The notes below the pieces were generated by a model. That model did no database searches. It saw only the letters and a list, made by a program, of their open reading frames with translations, and was not told the DNA's origin. A DNA stretch of 64,000 bases from Ciona savignyi (lineage: Eukaryota > Chordata > Ascidiacea > Phlebobranchia > Cionidae): positions 1-64,000 of the forward strand of contig CH003319.1 of assembly GCA_000149265.1 (NCBI GenBank), in the 5' to 3' direction. Shown here piece by piece: positions 30,301 to 54,339 of the stretch. The position numbers and the translations under genes were made by a program. Position 1 is the stretch's first letter; each line of letters opens with the position of its first letter.

Positions 30301-31422
30301 TTGCAACTTGTCCACACGCGGACCACGTGCGCCATCACGTGACGAGGCGTAGAAACGTAGGGTTCCAGACAGGGGCGCAGGTAAGCGCTTATACAGATTA
30401 AAGTTGAATTAGTTATTTTTTTGTTTCCACGATGAAAACTCGAAGCAGAACCTTTGTAAATTTGGTAAACGGAAAAAGGCAAAACGACAGTCGTTAAAAC
30501 ACGTCTAAAATCAAATTAATTATTAAGTTTCGGTATAGTTAGACGTGGCCGCTAACCCACATAAAAAATAAATAAAAATAGAAAAATAAATATTTATAAA
30601 AAATAACACTAAGCCTCGAAGAAAAGTGTGCGGTAAAGTAAATAGGATATGATATTTCTGTTTTCCTGTAAACCGCAAACGCAAGGATCGCTCTAGCACA
30701 ACCAAACGTAAGATTACCTCGCATCCTTCGACGAGTTACCGGAGCTATTGCTGTGTATTGCATATAATTTAAAGGTGCATATTTAATTCGCACCTACAAC
30801 CATTCGGTTGAAAGGCAAAGCACTTAAACATTGGACTAACCTGTCGGACAAAACTAAATTGCAATAGTGCACTCCTGACACAAACTTTACGCCAATTACC
30901 CTATGTTGTGTTTTCGATTTACGATCGAAAGTAGGCTATACAAACCCTGCATTAAATAGAACATTTAGAGGCATACTATATTTGTGCAGTGAAACGCCAC
31001 GGGCTTTTAGAAGTTGTACATTTTGTACAAAGAAATATTTAACACACCATCATGCCCCCGTAAACTGTGTGCTCTAAGTATTTTGACGAATGGACCATTA
31101 AGTTATAATGTATTTTATTGTCCCACCCTTAGGCATAAAAAACACCCCAATCCTATTAAATTTGCTTTAACATTCAAAATAGATACGCACACGTGGATTA
31201 CACAGCTCAGCCAATGGCAAGCGCCGTTCTGGCCAGCTCAGCCGGAACTCGGTTGGAAAGAAGAAGAAAGGATACGGGTCGCGCGCCAGGAAATCAATCT
31301 CCAACCTCAAACTGCCAGTCATCCGAGACGTGAGCATCATAGACAAGGTGGCCCGGGTAGCTTTTCCCGCGTCATTTGCGATTTTCAACTTTGTTTACTG
31401 GACCTACTACATCTTCTTCTGA
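21393..31422 (+). CDS. GABRB: GABA-A receptor beta-type subunit
   Basis: Cys-loop anion-channel subunit. Exons: 21393-21436, 21709-21794, 22085-22152, 22680-22790, 23576-23685, 23918-24000, 25071-25205, 25773-25925, 27974-28194, 30144-30380, 31237-31422. They sum to 1434 bases in frame, giving 477 residues. The first exon encodes a signal peptide start ([14 protein letters not shown]). Landmarks: [21 protein letters not shown] (loop A Tyr), Cys-loop [30 protein letters not shown] (loop B Glu/Tyr), [12 protein letters not shown] (loop C Tyr), [20 protein letters not shown] (M1), [18 protein letters not shown] (M2), [17 protein letters not shown] (M3) and [20 protein letters not shown] (M4). 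GABA-binding residues of vertebrate beta are kept. M2 position 15' is Ser and 17' is Asn. The last-exon acceptor could instead be at 31222, also in frame. It is a partner for the adjacent alpha subunit. Confidence 0.95.
23757..23900 (+). mobile_element. SINE-A 3' fragment in beta-gene intron
   Basis: Begins CCGGTAACCCGACGGTGGGT, continues GCGAGGTGATCTGA and ends with a diverged AATAAACATCTTAATCCC tail. Head and middle are missing. Confidence 0.7.
25259..25330 (+). mobile_element. SINE family B head fragment
   Basis: GTGTGGCCAAATGGTTAGCG plus a diverged continuation (CGATTATCTATATAAAT, then AACGAGCC). It lies just after beta exon 7. Confidence 0.6.
26829..26925 (+). mobile_element. SINE family B, partial copy
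   Basis: Contains AACGCGGCCGATTTATATAC, GTGACGAGCTTCTTATG and CGAAACTGGGCCCGGTTAAA in the SINE-B order, inside the beta-gene intron between exons 8 and 9. Confidence 0.65.
27275..27367 (-). mobile_element. SINE family B, diverged copy
   Basis: Minus-strand order of SINE-B blocks (GGTTTCAAACCCATGACGTG, TGACTAGGTCC, GTGTATGGGTCGG). It precedes the 61-bp tandem array, which itself looks derived from a SINE-B segment. Confidence 0.55.
27398..27948. repeat. 61-bp minisatellite, nine copies, beta-gene intron 8
   Basis: The unit starts ACCCATGATGTGCTTGTTGC and ends ATATCGTTCACTTTA. Copies begin at about 27398 (longer and diverged), then 27461, 27522, 27583, 27644, 27705, 27766, 27827 and 27888. 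Inner copies differ by one to a few bases. The TATCGGTCRCTTTAACCAT end of the unit resembles the minus-strand head of SINE-B. The sequence after the last copy continues as CCGCCACACGACC, the SINE-B head, before the splice acceptor at 27972-27973. Confidence 0.9.
28252..28382 (+). mobile_element. SINE family B, most complete copy
   Basis: Head ATGTGGCCGAGTGGTTAGCG, then GACCGATACATAAATACC, a poly-A interruption, CGGTCCAAGTGACG, TTGGTTTCGAAACTTGTGTC and an A-rich tail. The leader resembles a class II (Leu/Ser-type) tRNA start. It lies 57 bases after beta exon 9. Confidence 0.75.
28395..28565. repeat. MITE-like element with AGGAGGGAAAC ends
   Basis: Contains ACTAAAGGCTTTGAGGAGGG, AAACTGC and an internal tract related to (TTAACCC)n. 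It shares ends and interior with the element at 31992-32170. A related interior also occurs near 25510-25585. Confidence 0.45.
30708..30845 (-). mobile_element. SINE-A copy with internal deletion
   Basis: Minus-strand head (GGTTAGTCCAATGTTTAAGT type) and the GAGTTACCGGAGCTATTGC body are present, but the central part is missing. It lies in the last intron of the beta gene. Confidence 0.65.
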
Positions 31423-32820
31423 AAGTCGTCGTCGCAGTTTTGATCGGTCGACTGACTTCATCACGTGATGTCCATCCGACCAATAGGACACCGAAAGGCT
31501 AAAACATTCGTGAACGACGTCGAAGAATCATAACGTTACTTGAGATCAGTTGTCGCAACCGTATTCTTTTGATTTAAAAAACTAAACGTCTCGTTTTGTC
31601 AAAGTTGTGATCTAAAAACACATGGGGCTGTGTTATAGATTTGCTTGAACATTTTTATATGACATTCGCAGTTGTAGCCTGACATTTCACTGAACTGACA
31701 GTTTCTGTATTAATTAGAATCAATTTTAACGAATATGCTGGAGTTGGTGGCAGTATCAGATAACTGAAATGTGCACACATGTCTATCTTCATTATTATCG
31801 TGTTCCTCCTTAAATAAATAAAACGAATAACTAAAAGTAAGTTTTTCGGACTATCTGTATAACTTTTTTTTAAATACACGAGCCTTTGAGATTCGTAAAT
31901 AATCGTTCGTTTACATTTACACAAGAATTAAAGAGAGGTTTAACTAATTCGAAATTTCGAGTGTTGTAACAAAAGTTTACTTACCGTACGGAGAAAACTA
32001 AAAGGAGGGAAGCGTGAAGAAGGGAAACCGCACATTAAAATAAAGAATATGACATTAGAGGGAGTTGGAGTTAGAGTTAGTTCTGGGGTCGAGATTAGTG
32101 TTTAAATTAGTTTCCGTAATTTTAGTGAGCAGTTTCCCTCCTTCCATCTTTCCCTCCTTTTAGTATTTCCCGCCTGTACCCATGAACACCACGTTGACTT
32201 TAAATTAAAAAATGCACAGTTAATCCGCAAGTTATAAACTGTAGTCATTGTAACTAGCCAAGCTCAGAATACGCGGTTTAAATTTTTAAACAATGTTTAT
32301 AAAACCATACTAATTTTGACTTATTTTCTTACGAAATAAATCGTCACACAGCGAAACCATCTTCTAATTAAATAATAAAAAAGTTAAATCCCCTTTTCCC
32401 CTTTAGATTAGATTTCACGAAGACCTAAATCTTTAACTCGAATTATTTTTAAGAATTTTAATATTTGCAATATTGTATTCACGCGTCTACGATTATGCAT
32501 AAAAAAGACAGAAATTGCACGTATATATAATTATATATATATACTTATAGAATGCGAAAGGTGCATGACCTGTTTTGGGCAATATGTACAATATAACGGT
32601 GGACAAGAAATAACTAGTCATGATGAACCAAAATACCTGTACACCGTACACTGAACATGTCCGGTCAACCCACAACCCGCGATTTTCTAACGAATACAAG
32701 TATTTCAAGATCGTCTGCTTATGCACATCTTAAAACGTTTTAACATGAACGGTACAGAATGACGCCTTAAAGTTTACTATAACAATTTCGTAAGAAGACG
32801 CCAATAATAGATTGATAAAA
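31423..32820. other. Beta-gene 3' flank and convergent intergenic region
   Basis: The beta and DPP4 genes converge here. A forward AATAAA cluster at about 31813-31822 could end the beta transcript about 390 bases after its stop. A MITE-like element occupies 31992-32170. No exon is recognisable. Confidence 0.5.
31992..32170. repeat. MITE-like element with CTAAAAGGAGGGAA terminal inverted repeats
   Basis: Left end AACTAAAAGGAGGGAAGCG; the right end, read in reverse complement, is ATACTAAAAGGAGGGAAAG. The interior has GAGTTGGAGTTAGAGTTAG. A relative lies at 28395-28565. No coding capacity. Confidence 0.65.
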
Positions 32821-32826
32821 TTTATT
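32821..32826 (-). terminator. Poly(A) signal of the DPP4-like gene
   Basis: AATAAA on the minus strand about 107 bases past the stop at 32933. Confidence 0.55.
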
Positions 32827-32932
32827 AAAATCAAGTTAAATGAGTTATTTATAAGCAAAATAATAGAAGATTAGAAGACGAATTCTGGATTAAGGGAAAT
32901 CGTTTTAAGTTAAATAAACGGAAGAATTACAT

Positions 32933-45506
<12,574 letters not shown>

Positions 45507-45639
45507 GCATACTGAAACGGCTGCACAGATTTATACCATGTTGCATAATTAATATTTAACCCAATTAAATATTTGCAAAGAAGCCGCGAATAATGCTACA
45601 TACTAACACTATTTACATGGATAGGAATTTATGACCGTT

Positions 45640-45845
45640 CATAAAAATTAACAGCTTCTGTGCTTAAACGCGGTTTTAACAATTTGTTCAGCTGTACCGA
45701 TCTGTTAATATTAGTAAAGTACAGAATTATTTATTGTTTTTTTACTCCTATCGCGATATGGAATACCTTATCTAGGTGTTCTGACTGAAAAAATTCAAAC
45801 TGTTCACTTGATTACTTTTTAATTTACATGTTAACGGAATAAATA
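45640..45845. repeat. Upstream copy of the DPP4-flanking duplication
   Basis: Direct repeat of 44697-44900, located about 135-340 bases upstream of the DPP4-like start codon, hence in its promoter-proximal region. Confidence 0.7.
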
Positions 45846-46471
45846 AAGAAAAGAAGTAAATTAAACAGCCTTAGGCTGAACCTGAAAAATTGTTACAGAA
45901 TTTAAAAACAGAGTAATTAAATGGTACAGTACCAAAAATTTAAAATCCAAAGGCACTTTAAGAAGGATTAAAAATGGATCATTTTTATTGATGGGATTGG
46001 TAAGGAACATGACAAATGGAAGACACTCTTGACTCTGGGATTTAAAGACCAGAAATTATACAGGGAACAGCACATGCCTACATACAGGTTGCGCTAAAAA
46101 TAAAAGTGCAAAATTGTACGAAAATTAGTCATTGCTCTTGCTCAGTATTTTACACAGGCAATATGTATGGAACATAGGCAATATTAACGATAAATATACT
46201 CTGTATAAATAGAAAGAAAACTGAGCAATCAACTTAAAATATAACAATATTGGCTATATATATAAATAAATATAAATAAAAAAAGATATAAATATTGTAC
46301 ATAGAAGCAACAAGTGGCGACACACCAAAATCTACAGTGCATGTGCAAAACAATATACGGAAAAAAATCAGTTATTATTTGCAGATAAAATATCATCAAA
46401 AAATCTTTTTTTGGATACAGTAACTGTAATGAGTGTTTCCACCAATATATATAAACAGTGTTGGTCAACTT

Positions 46472-49400
46472 TTATTTGGTTTCATACGACGTGGAGCTGT
46501 ACAATTGAGGTATATGTTTCGTCAATAACCTGCAGAAAATAAAAGTAGAATGTCAATGTATATCCTCACAATAATCTTTTACACATTTTTTAGGTATTAT
46601 TATTTTTGGGGTGTTTGGTCAGTATTGTTAAGAACTGCGATATTATTCTGAATTACAAACTAATCCAATGGAATAAGTAATGATTTTTTTACGGTCAAAA
46701 TGTGCCAAACATATCCACTTACATTAATAGTAAGTGGTCACTTATAAAATTCGACTAAAATAACTGCAAAATACAAAATACTAATAATGCAACCGTATGA
46801 TCTCACAAAAAAATCTTACAATGATGGCTTCTGTTTATTAACTAGGGTTGTTTAGATATAACATATTCAATTTCTTACACAATGGCCATGCTAAACAAAT
46901 TATGTTGAGTATCAAAGCGACTAATGGTTGAGAGACTTGAAACTAAATCAATTGTTTGTTTTGGAGCTTTAAAGCACAAAAGCCACTTTTGATCATGTGA
47001 AAGGATATCAATGGGACTTAAATTATTGTTGAAGTAGAATTTGGAAAATAAGTGTAATGGAGTTAAGAGACAGAATTTATAGCAACTGATCAAAGATGTA
47101 TAATAAACAAACTAACATTATGATACAACTTTATTTTCCAAAACTGTTAATCTGAAGGTAAAAATTATTTTTTTATTTTTAGATGTAAAAAATTAAGTCC
47201 AAAGGGTACTTGCAGATTCTTTTATTCAAATATAATCAAATATTGTCTATTATATGTGAATAACTGTCCAAACAATGTGATTGATTGTGTATACAATATG
47301 AATAAAGTCAAATTTTATTCATGTCGTATAATGTGCATACGTAACCAAAAATTTATGGAGATTCATTGGCCTTTTATCGTAAAGACTTTAACTGTTCGTG
47401 AGCTTTGTTTAATACAAACTAAAACTAATATAAATAAATTTGAACCTTTGCCATTTTGCTGTAATTTTAAAATAAATTTTCCGTGTGTAAATGTTATTTT
47501 CAGGATTTGTTAATTAACTCAGCCATTTAACTCTTGTTTTGAATAAATCTTTTAAACTTTACAAACTATGGTTGTTACATGGACCGTAACTTGTTTCCAC
47601 CGCTAATGGGTTTGTAATTTGATTAAAATATTTGTTAAGAACAGTTGTATACCAAACAATCTTAAGCCAAAAATAATTTTAAAAATGTATAGATAACTAA
47701 TTCCCTTAAATAAATGATTCTGATTCTTTAATTATGTTGTAAACATTATTCTAATAATTTTTTGGAAATAAACATTTTTAAAAGAGACAACTTAAAAATG
47801 GTTTACCATAATCCATAAATAAGCAGGAAGAGAGCGACAATTAAGCCAACGGTTGAGTCAAGAAACCAAAGATATCGATCATATTTTGTAACTTTAGTTG
47901 TCACCACCATTGACAAAGCTACAACTGCTCCCGCCAGTGAGTTGAGGGCTGTAGAAAAAGTACTTCTATTATCTTAAATTTTAGCAATTTAAATTTAGTA
48001 CCCAGTATTTTAGAATATCCGGTTTGATTTAAAAATTATACATTGTACCCAAAACAGTACAAAACAATATTGTGTGTTTTAATTTCTTTTAAAATTCAAT
48101 AAGAATAGTAATTTTAGATTTGTAGAAATATATAAACCAAATCACCATGTACCAGTACTAAAATTACACTTTGGCCATGCCCTGAGAACAGGAACATGTA
48201 CACCATTTGAATTTAGGTGTACATAGTGTATTCTAGCATAAATTGTATTTTGTACTGCAATTTTCAGACCCTTATTTTTGATTGTCTAACCCACAGTAAT
48301 ACAAGTTCAAACTAGCATGTACCGGCACTGAAATTATACTTTGCACATGCCCACCAAACAGGCACATGTACATCAATTGAATTCAGATGTGCATAGTCTA
48401 TACTGCGTATAATTTGTAGTTTGTACTGCAATTTACAGACCCTTATTTGATTCAAATTGTTTAACCGACAGGATACAATTGATGACACATCATACTGTTC
48501 TATGATATCAGTTACAAAATGGAACGATGTTTTACTAAAGTTTAAACAACAAAACTAAAAAAGAAACTGTGTGTTAAATAAAAGACATTAATACATAATA
48601 ACATTTATATTATTTTACCATGGAAGTTTACTTTTCTGTAAAACGAATATAAAATCGCTGACTTCATTTTGTTTGTACTGTTGTTTTAGAGGTACTGGTG
48701 TGGGAAATTTAATTTGGATAGTCAACAGACCCAATAACATAACACAGCGAAACTTAAAGGCTGTTAGAAGCAGTATTTGGGTCTAAGAGGTTGTTACATT
48801 TGACCCCGAGTTGTAATCTAGTTAGTTGTGTTCTTAGAAAATGCAGCACACATTGCTTAAATAAATCAAAAGATTAATAGGTTGAATAAAAACCACAAAT
48901 ACAATACACTGAAAAAGCTTCAGTAACCTGACTGTGTGCACCATAAAGGCTAAGGTTGTCCCGATTTATGTTTTTTTCAAACATAAAAGCAATCGCTTAC
49001 TACTGTAGCTGGTTGCTGCTAAACTTAACTATTTCTTGACAATTACAATTTAACACAATCATAATAAATGTACAAAACATACCAACCTATGTCTTCATCT
49101 ATTAAGCAGCAATAAAAGAGGATAAAATTAAGTCTAAAAATTCATTAAGTTACTACTAGAATAAAGTTTCCAAATAGAATTGAAAAAACAGTTAAAGCAT
49201 ACATTAGCATATTATCCTCATGAAATTGTCCAATTTTGCCATATCTTTATTGAGTCAACTATTTTTGTCAAATTTGTATGTGATATTTTATTACATATTT
49301 TTTTAATTTTTCACATTTTTTATTTTGGTATTAAGCTATATCACCATAAATCAAGACTAATGGCATTTCTTTATTACATATACATATTTATTGCTAAATG

Positions 49401-52400
49401 CTTTTTATATAAAGTGTGAATTTATCATCTTACCATCAGTGAAAACTGTCCAGGAATCAAGCTTTTTGGCAATAACAACCTTTGCAACAAATAACGCGAA
49501 GAGAACAACTGAAGAAACTATTGAGGTTACCAGTAATGTCAATAATCCTTGGTCCTGAAAAAAAATAAGTGTTTAGTTACTTACTTTCATGATTCGATTC
49601 ATTGATGCAAGAAAAAAGGCATAATAACAAGGCAAACGACTGTTTATAAAACATTTCAAATTTTTCACATGTAAATGGAAAAAAGTGAGCCACCTTTTTT
49701 CCATTTATTGAAGCTACATTTGGGTAATTATTACATCCATATGTGGACTGTAATAAAAGTATAATAATTGTGGTGGTACAGCATAATTTAGGCCATTTTT
49801 TTTAAATGTTTATTTGAGAAAGAAAGTTGTAGATTGAGCAATTATCATTCGACTAGTTGACCGATGCAATCACAGTTAATCACTTAAAAATCAGTTGATA
49901 GACTTCCTTCTAAGTCACAAACAAAAGTAAACAAATAGGAAGCATATACAGTGAATTCGTACTACCAGTTTGTTATTTCCTTCACTTTGTATACAAATAC
50001 AAAGCAACAAATAATTCAAGGGATTGACCTGGGTTTTATACCAGTGATGAAAACAGTGTCTGCATCGCAACTACAATCAGTCTGCATCATTAATAAAAAT
50101 GTTTTTTACGAGTCCGCATTTGGCTGTAAGTGTGCTATCTTTTTCCACACTTGTGTTAACTAGGGCTGCACATTGATGGCTTATTTGAAAAACGGTTAAC
50201 TGATGTAACAATAATCAGTTAACCGTTATCCGATTTTCTTGAAAAACACATATGAATCATGACATTGAATTGTATCATCTCCTAGTTAAAAAAACGGTAT
50301 TCGATTAAAATTTGACGTCATGGGGAATTTTCATTGTACCTAGTGTTAACTAATTCCTCTTTTAAATTTGGGAACACATGGTGAGTTCCAGTTAATCAAT
50401 GCTTACAGGACTACAGAAAATTACACATCACATGTTAGTTCTAATTCCAAAATAATTCATTTTGATTTCAAAAACTGATGGTTACAATATATAAATACTT
50501 TATAGCATCGCACAGTAAAAGTGTTAAGTGCCAATTATAATGCTTAAATTGTTATGTAAGTACTTAATGTAAAGTTCCTGTACTAACAATGAAGATTAAT
50601 TGCGAAACACAATGGTCACTCCACGTAGCACTAATTATCAAAGCTTAATTGATATTCATACAGTGTAATTCTTATATCCTTGACTGAGTTATAATGAAAA
50701 TACGGAGCATAATTTAGACCAATTTTAACATAAAAATGCTATTTTGGTTTGAGTTCTGCATAATTACCAGAATAGTTTCTCATAGGATATCCAAAACGAA
50801 CACATGAGGCTGACGAAACTGTAACGTTTTTTACCAAGGGTAACAGATAAAAACTACACTTCCATGCAATTTTGCAGACAATTACAGTCTTCTATATGCC
50901 GCTACCTTTTGCCTTTTTTTTTGTTTAACACTACTTATCTAAATTATGTTTTTAAACAATTATTCTCCGACGGATACATAAAATGACTAAAAACAAATTC
51001 ACATAACTGTTTTTTCATACCAAAATTGTTTCAAAACTTACACTCATATCTGGAGCATCTCCTGCTAGCAAGTCCAAAATTGCTCGTATGGAAATTCCGA
51101 TCGATGAGATAATAAAGAGTGAACCAAGAACAGTGCATGAACTAAAAGAAGGGGTAGAACTTCATAATACATTAGCATGTTGGCAAGGAATCGCAACATA
51201 TAATATTATGCTATGTAGTCGCATGTAGGTAACCTAGGTAGCAAAATTCCTTGTTCTGTGGCTACGTGGACCCGCCCATATTATTGTAAAGTAACCTAGG
51301 TACCACTATATTTTAGCTAGATCGGCAAAAAATCGATTTTACTCGGCCTAAAAAACAATTGTTGTTGCTAATTTATGGAAAATGTGTATACTGTGACAGA
51401 CTACATTGTAATACTGTTACTTCCTTATAGCGGTACATAGTGTAGTGGCAACTTGGAATTAAAGGACTGTCTATTCAATATTTAAGTCACCACAAAATAA
51501 AGCTTTCCACACTTTAAACAAACACAGCAAAACAACAACAGAAACTGCATTTGGGATAAAGCTGATAAACATTTAATACACAATTCTAAAAAATTATGAT
51601 TTGATACATTGATAATCACTGGTCAGTTGTTTGCATGTATACTGTGAGTAAAAAAAAATATGCCCTTTGACCTTGCAGCTATGTTCTGCCAATGTGTTGA
51701 TGGCACGTTTTACAATTACTAGTCCTGACTCCTGACTATATTAAATATTACTAATTTCATTCCACTTACACGTGCTCCCTCTTGTCCGAGAAAGTATCAA
51801 AAGCACGGAAATAGCGCCATAACACCACAACGGAGCTAAAAGTGTCAAGCAACGAGCTAAACTGAAATAAAACAAGTTTCTGTATTTATACAAATTACAA
51901 ACATAAAAAAGTGGAGTATATTAAACAAAAAGATACATGTAATAATTTTTTTCATTTTTGTAATCATCAGATTCTATATAGAGAGATTTCCTAAAACAAG
52001 GAAACAAATCATAAATTCCTACTAAGATAACTAAGATTTAAATTAGGAAAAAACACATAAAATTAGCAACTTACAGCAAGTCCAAATGCAGCGGCACTGT
52101 GCTCTTTCTTGGCAACAACTAAAAATGTTTCGTAATGATAACAATTTACGACATAAACTTAATAACAATCAACTTGAATAATGTGCTTCTGCAATTAAAA
52201 TAATAAACAAAATACCACACACTGCAACATATCTGTCAACCTTTGAGTGTGATCATGAGGTAATATGCTAATATTTTGATCTTTCTAACGCAGTGAATTT
52301 AAGTTACAATTATCTATCAAAATCACATCCTTAAGGCATGGCTTGCTTAAAAATAAAATGCAATTGATAAACTTATAAAAATCTATATTTAAAGTTACCA

Positions 52401-53687
52401 AATTCAATGATAGCAATGGAGAGAGTCACAACAACGGATATCACCGATACTATCACAGCAGAACGTCTCCACCGATTAATATAGCATTGGCTATTCGTAA
52501 AATCATCTCCCTTTATTAAATCTAGAAATGTATATTTAATGGATAAAAAGATTTATTGTGAAACATAGACAGGGAAGGCAAGAGAAAGCCTGATCTTTAA
52601 GGCCATCACACAAAATAAGGCTGAAGTAATTATGTGTTATACCAACCTGTTTATAATTGTAAAACAATAAGTAATTAAAATTTTAACATTTAATATTGGC
52701 AGTGCAGTGTCAACCATGTGTTAAAAATTTTAACATTTAATATTAAAATTTTAAAATTTAATATTGCAAGCAGAACCCTAGATTACCAATTTGGTCATTT
52801 TATATATTTAATACAAGATGTATAGTTTTGTTTCTTCAACAAAAACTAATGTGTCCCTTACCCTAAGTTACCAAACCTAACTAGGCTTTCATGTTGTGTT
52901 AAAAAATTACTATTTTTATTATATATTCTTCTCTGGTTTATGCAAACATAGATTGACTAAATGACTTAGCTATGTGGACAGTAAAGATAAATCTATCTAC
53001 ATACAATATTTATACAAATACCACCACTATGCAAAAATAAATAAACCTGTACAAATGAAAATCAATAAGATTTAATTTAAATAAACTAGAAGATTTCTCA
53101 CAATTTTCATCATTTCGTGCAGATTTTGTTTCTAGATTTTTTTCCATAGTTGATGTATCTACCTGCAATTAATAACAATTTCATGTTAAAAATTAAACAG
53201 CTAAATTTATCATTTTTAATAACAATTAAAAATGGTTACAAAGGTATATATAACATATTCACCTGTTAATTGGAAAACAACATTCAATATTTAAACAAAA
53301 CCACCCAGACATGCATACAAGATTTTAACAATAAAAAGCGCAAACTCATAGACCATCTGGTCTATGCTGCCTCCTTTTTTATGTCCATATACTCAATTGT
53401 TTTTTTAATTTTTTTATATGTAATACCTGATACATGCCAACTAAATGTTTATTGAATAACCTATACAAAGCATATAGAATATAAAACGAAGTGTTTAATA
53501 AAAAAAGAGCAATTATGATTAATCAATAGCACCATTCAATAGGCCTACTAACAGTAAAATAGACTTTATATGCAAACTAATAAAGTTCGTACGATACCTC
53601 TTCGTTTCCCGTTGCATCGTATGTATTCTTGTCATTAATGTTGATCACGTCGTGCAGTTCATAGTAGTTCTTTGCGATATGCGCCAT
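46472..53687 (-). CDS. TMEM163: TMEM163-like zinc transporter
   Basis: Multi-pass protein of the cation-diffusion-facilitator relatives; vertebrate TMEM163 is a zinc efflux transporter of vesicle and plasma membranes. Exons: 53687-53598, 53162-53102, 52521-52399, 52118-52075, 51861-51770, 51141-51042, 49554-49434, 47948-47807, 46529-46472. They sum to 831 bases, giving 276 residues, close to the human length. The hydrophilic N-terminus (about 65 residues) is followed by six predicted helices: SAVIVSVISVVVTLSIAIIE, FGLAFSSLLDTFSSVVVLWR, CTVLGSLFIISSIGISIRAI, LLTLLVTSIVSSVVLFALFV, LNSLAGAVVALSMVV and WFLDSTVGLIVALFLLIYG. The order of HSAAAFG, SVVVLWRY, FTDALNSLAGAV and FLDSTVGL mirrors vertebrate TMEM163. 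In helix 2 the first of the two zinc-site Asp residues is Ser; the second is kept. The C-terminus is short, ending YETK. Confidence 0.9.
48144..48475. repeat. Two-copy direct tandem repeat (unit about 170 bp) in TMEM163 intron
   Basis: Units 48144-48306 and 48314-48475 share CATGTACCrGyACT, ACAGGmACATGTACA, TTTGTACTGCAATTT and CAGACCCTTATTT. They are diverged by roughly one fifth, so the duplication is old. Confidence 0.7.
50161..50342. mobile_element. hAT-type MITE with perfect 8-bp target-site duplication
   Basis: A 182-bp element starting TAGGGCTGCACA and ending so that the reverse complement reads TAGGTACAATGA. It is flanked by GTGTTAAC on both sides (50153-50160, 50343-50350). It contains an internal stem, AACGGTTAACTGAT paired with ATCAGTTAACCGTT (about 50194-50228). 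It lies in the TMEM163 intron between exons 6 and 7. Confidence 0.75.
51243..51297. repeat. Fragment of a dispersed repeat shared with 600-665
   Basis: Shares CGTGGACCCGCCCATATTA and flanking bases with the SDHA intron near the left edge. Confidence 0.5.
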
Positions 53688-54229
53688 CTTGATCGGTCAA
53701 CTTCTAATACAAGCCATTTAACAATATAAAATATTATATATGACTTTACATGTCCACGTCTGGGGACGTCTTATCTGATGCTGTTGCAAAATAGTAAACA
53801 CGTAACGCACGATGACCGACTAGGACCCCGGAACGGAAGAACGACTAGTCAGGCGTCAGCGTTTGTATTACACAGACTAGAGTTGAGTAGATATGGCAAT
53901 GCCGCAAATACCAGTGAATAAATATATACCGGCACATGTTATCACCCGTTATACGTGTATTTATCTAATAATTTGTTTATACATAAAGATTTATTAGACA
54001 TGTTAGGTATATATGTAATATGTCATTTTGTGGAGACTCGTGAGACAAACTGCAAAAATACAATAAAAGTAAAATTTGGCGCACTGCTCTTTTAACATTT
54101 TGCACGCGATAACACCTAAAAAGAATAGGAGAATATATTTTTATTTACATTCGTTCTGTCAGTACGGCCAACTATATTTGGTCGGACCATCGGACCAATG
54201 ATCCTTTTATAATCATTGGCCAGACGAAA
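53688..54229. promoter_or_regulatory. TMEM163 upstream region
   Basis: About 540 bases between the TMEM163 start codon and the satellite-like block. No repeat that I recognise; presumably the 5' untranslated region and promoter. No clear TATA box. Confidence 0.35.
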
Positions 54230-54339
54230 TTATTTGTTGTGTTTACCCACAGTCACGGTTGCGCTTGATAGGGTTACGGTTGAATAACCAAGTGTGTATT
54301 TGGAAAATGGGACATATATTGTTGTTGTTTTGTTTTCGT

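Noticed and set aside
30081-30482. 133-codon open frame on the minus strand
   Set aside because: Antisense shadow of beta exon 30144-30380, whose plus-strand frame joins neighbours in phase.
31014-31502. 162-codon open frame over the end of the beta gene
   Set aside because: It overlaps the last coding exon of the beta subunit in a different frame; the M4-encoding frame is the real one.
46469-46476. AATAAA overlapping the TMEM163 stop as its poly(A) signal
   Set aside because: It would leave almost no 3' untranslated region. Possible, but I see no supporting downstream element, so it was not listed as a feature.
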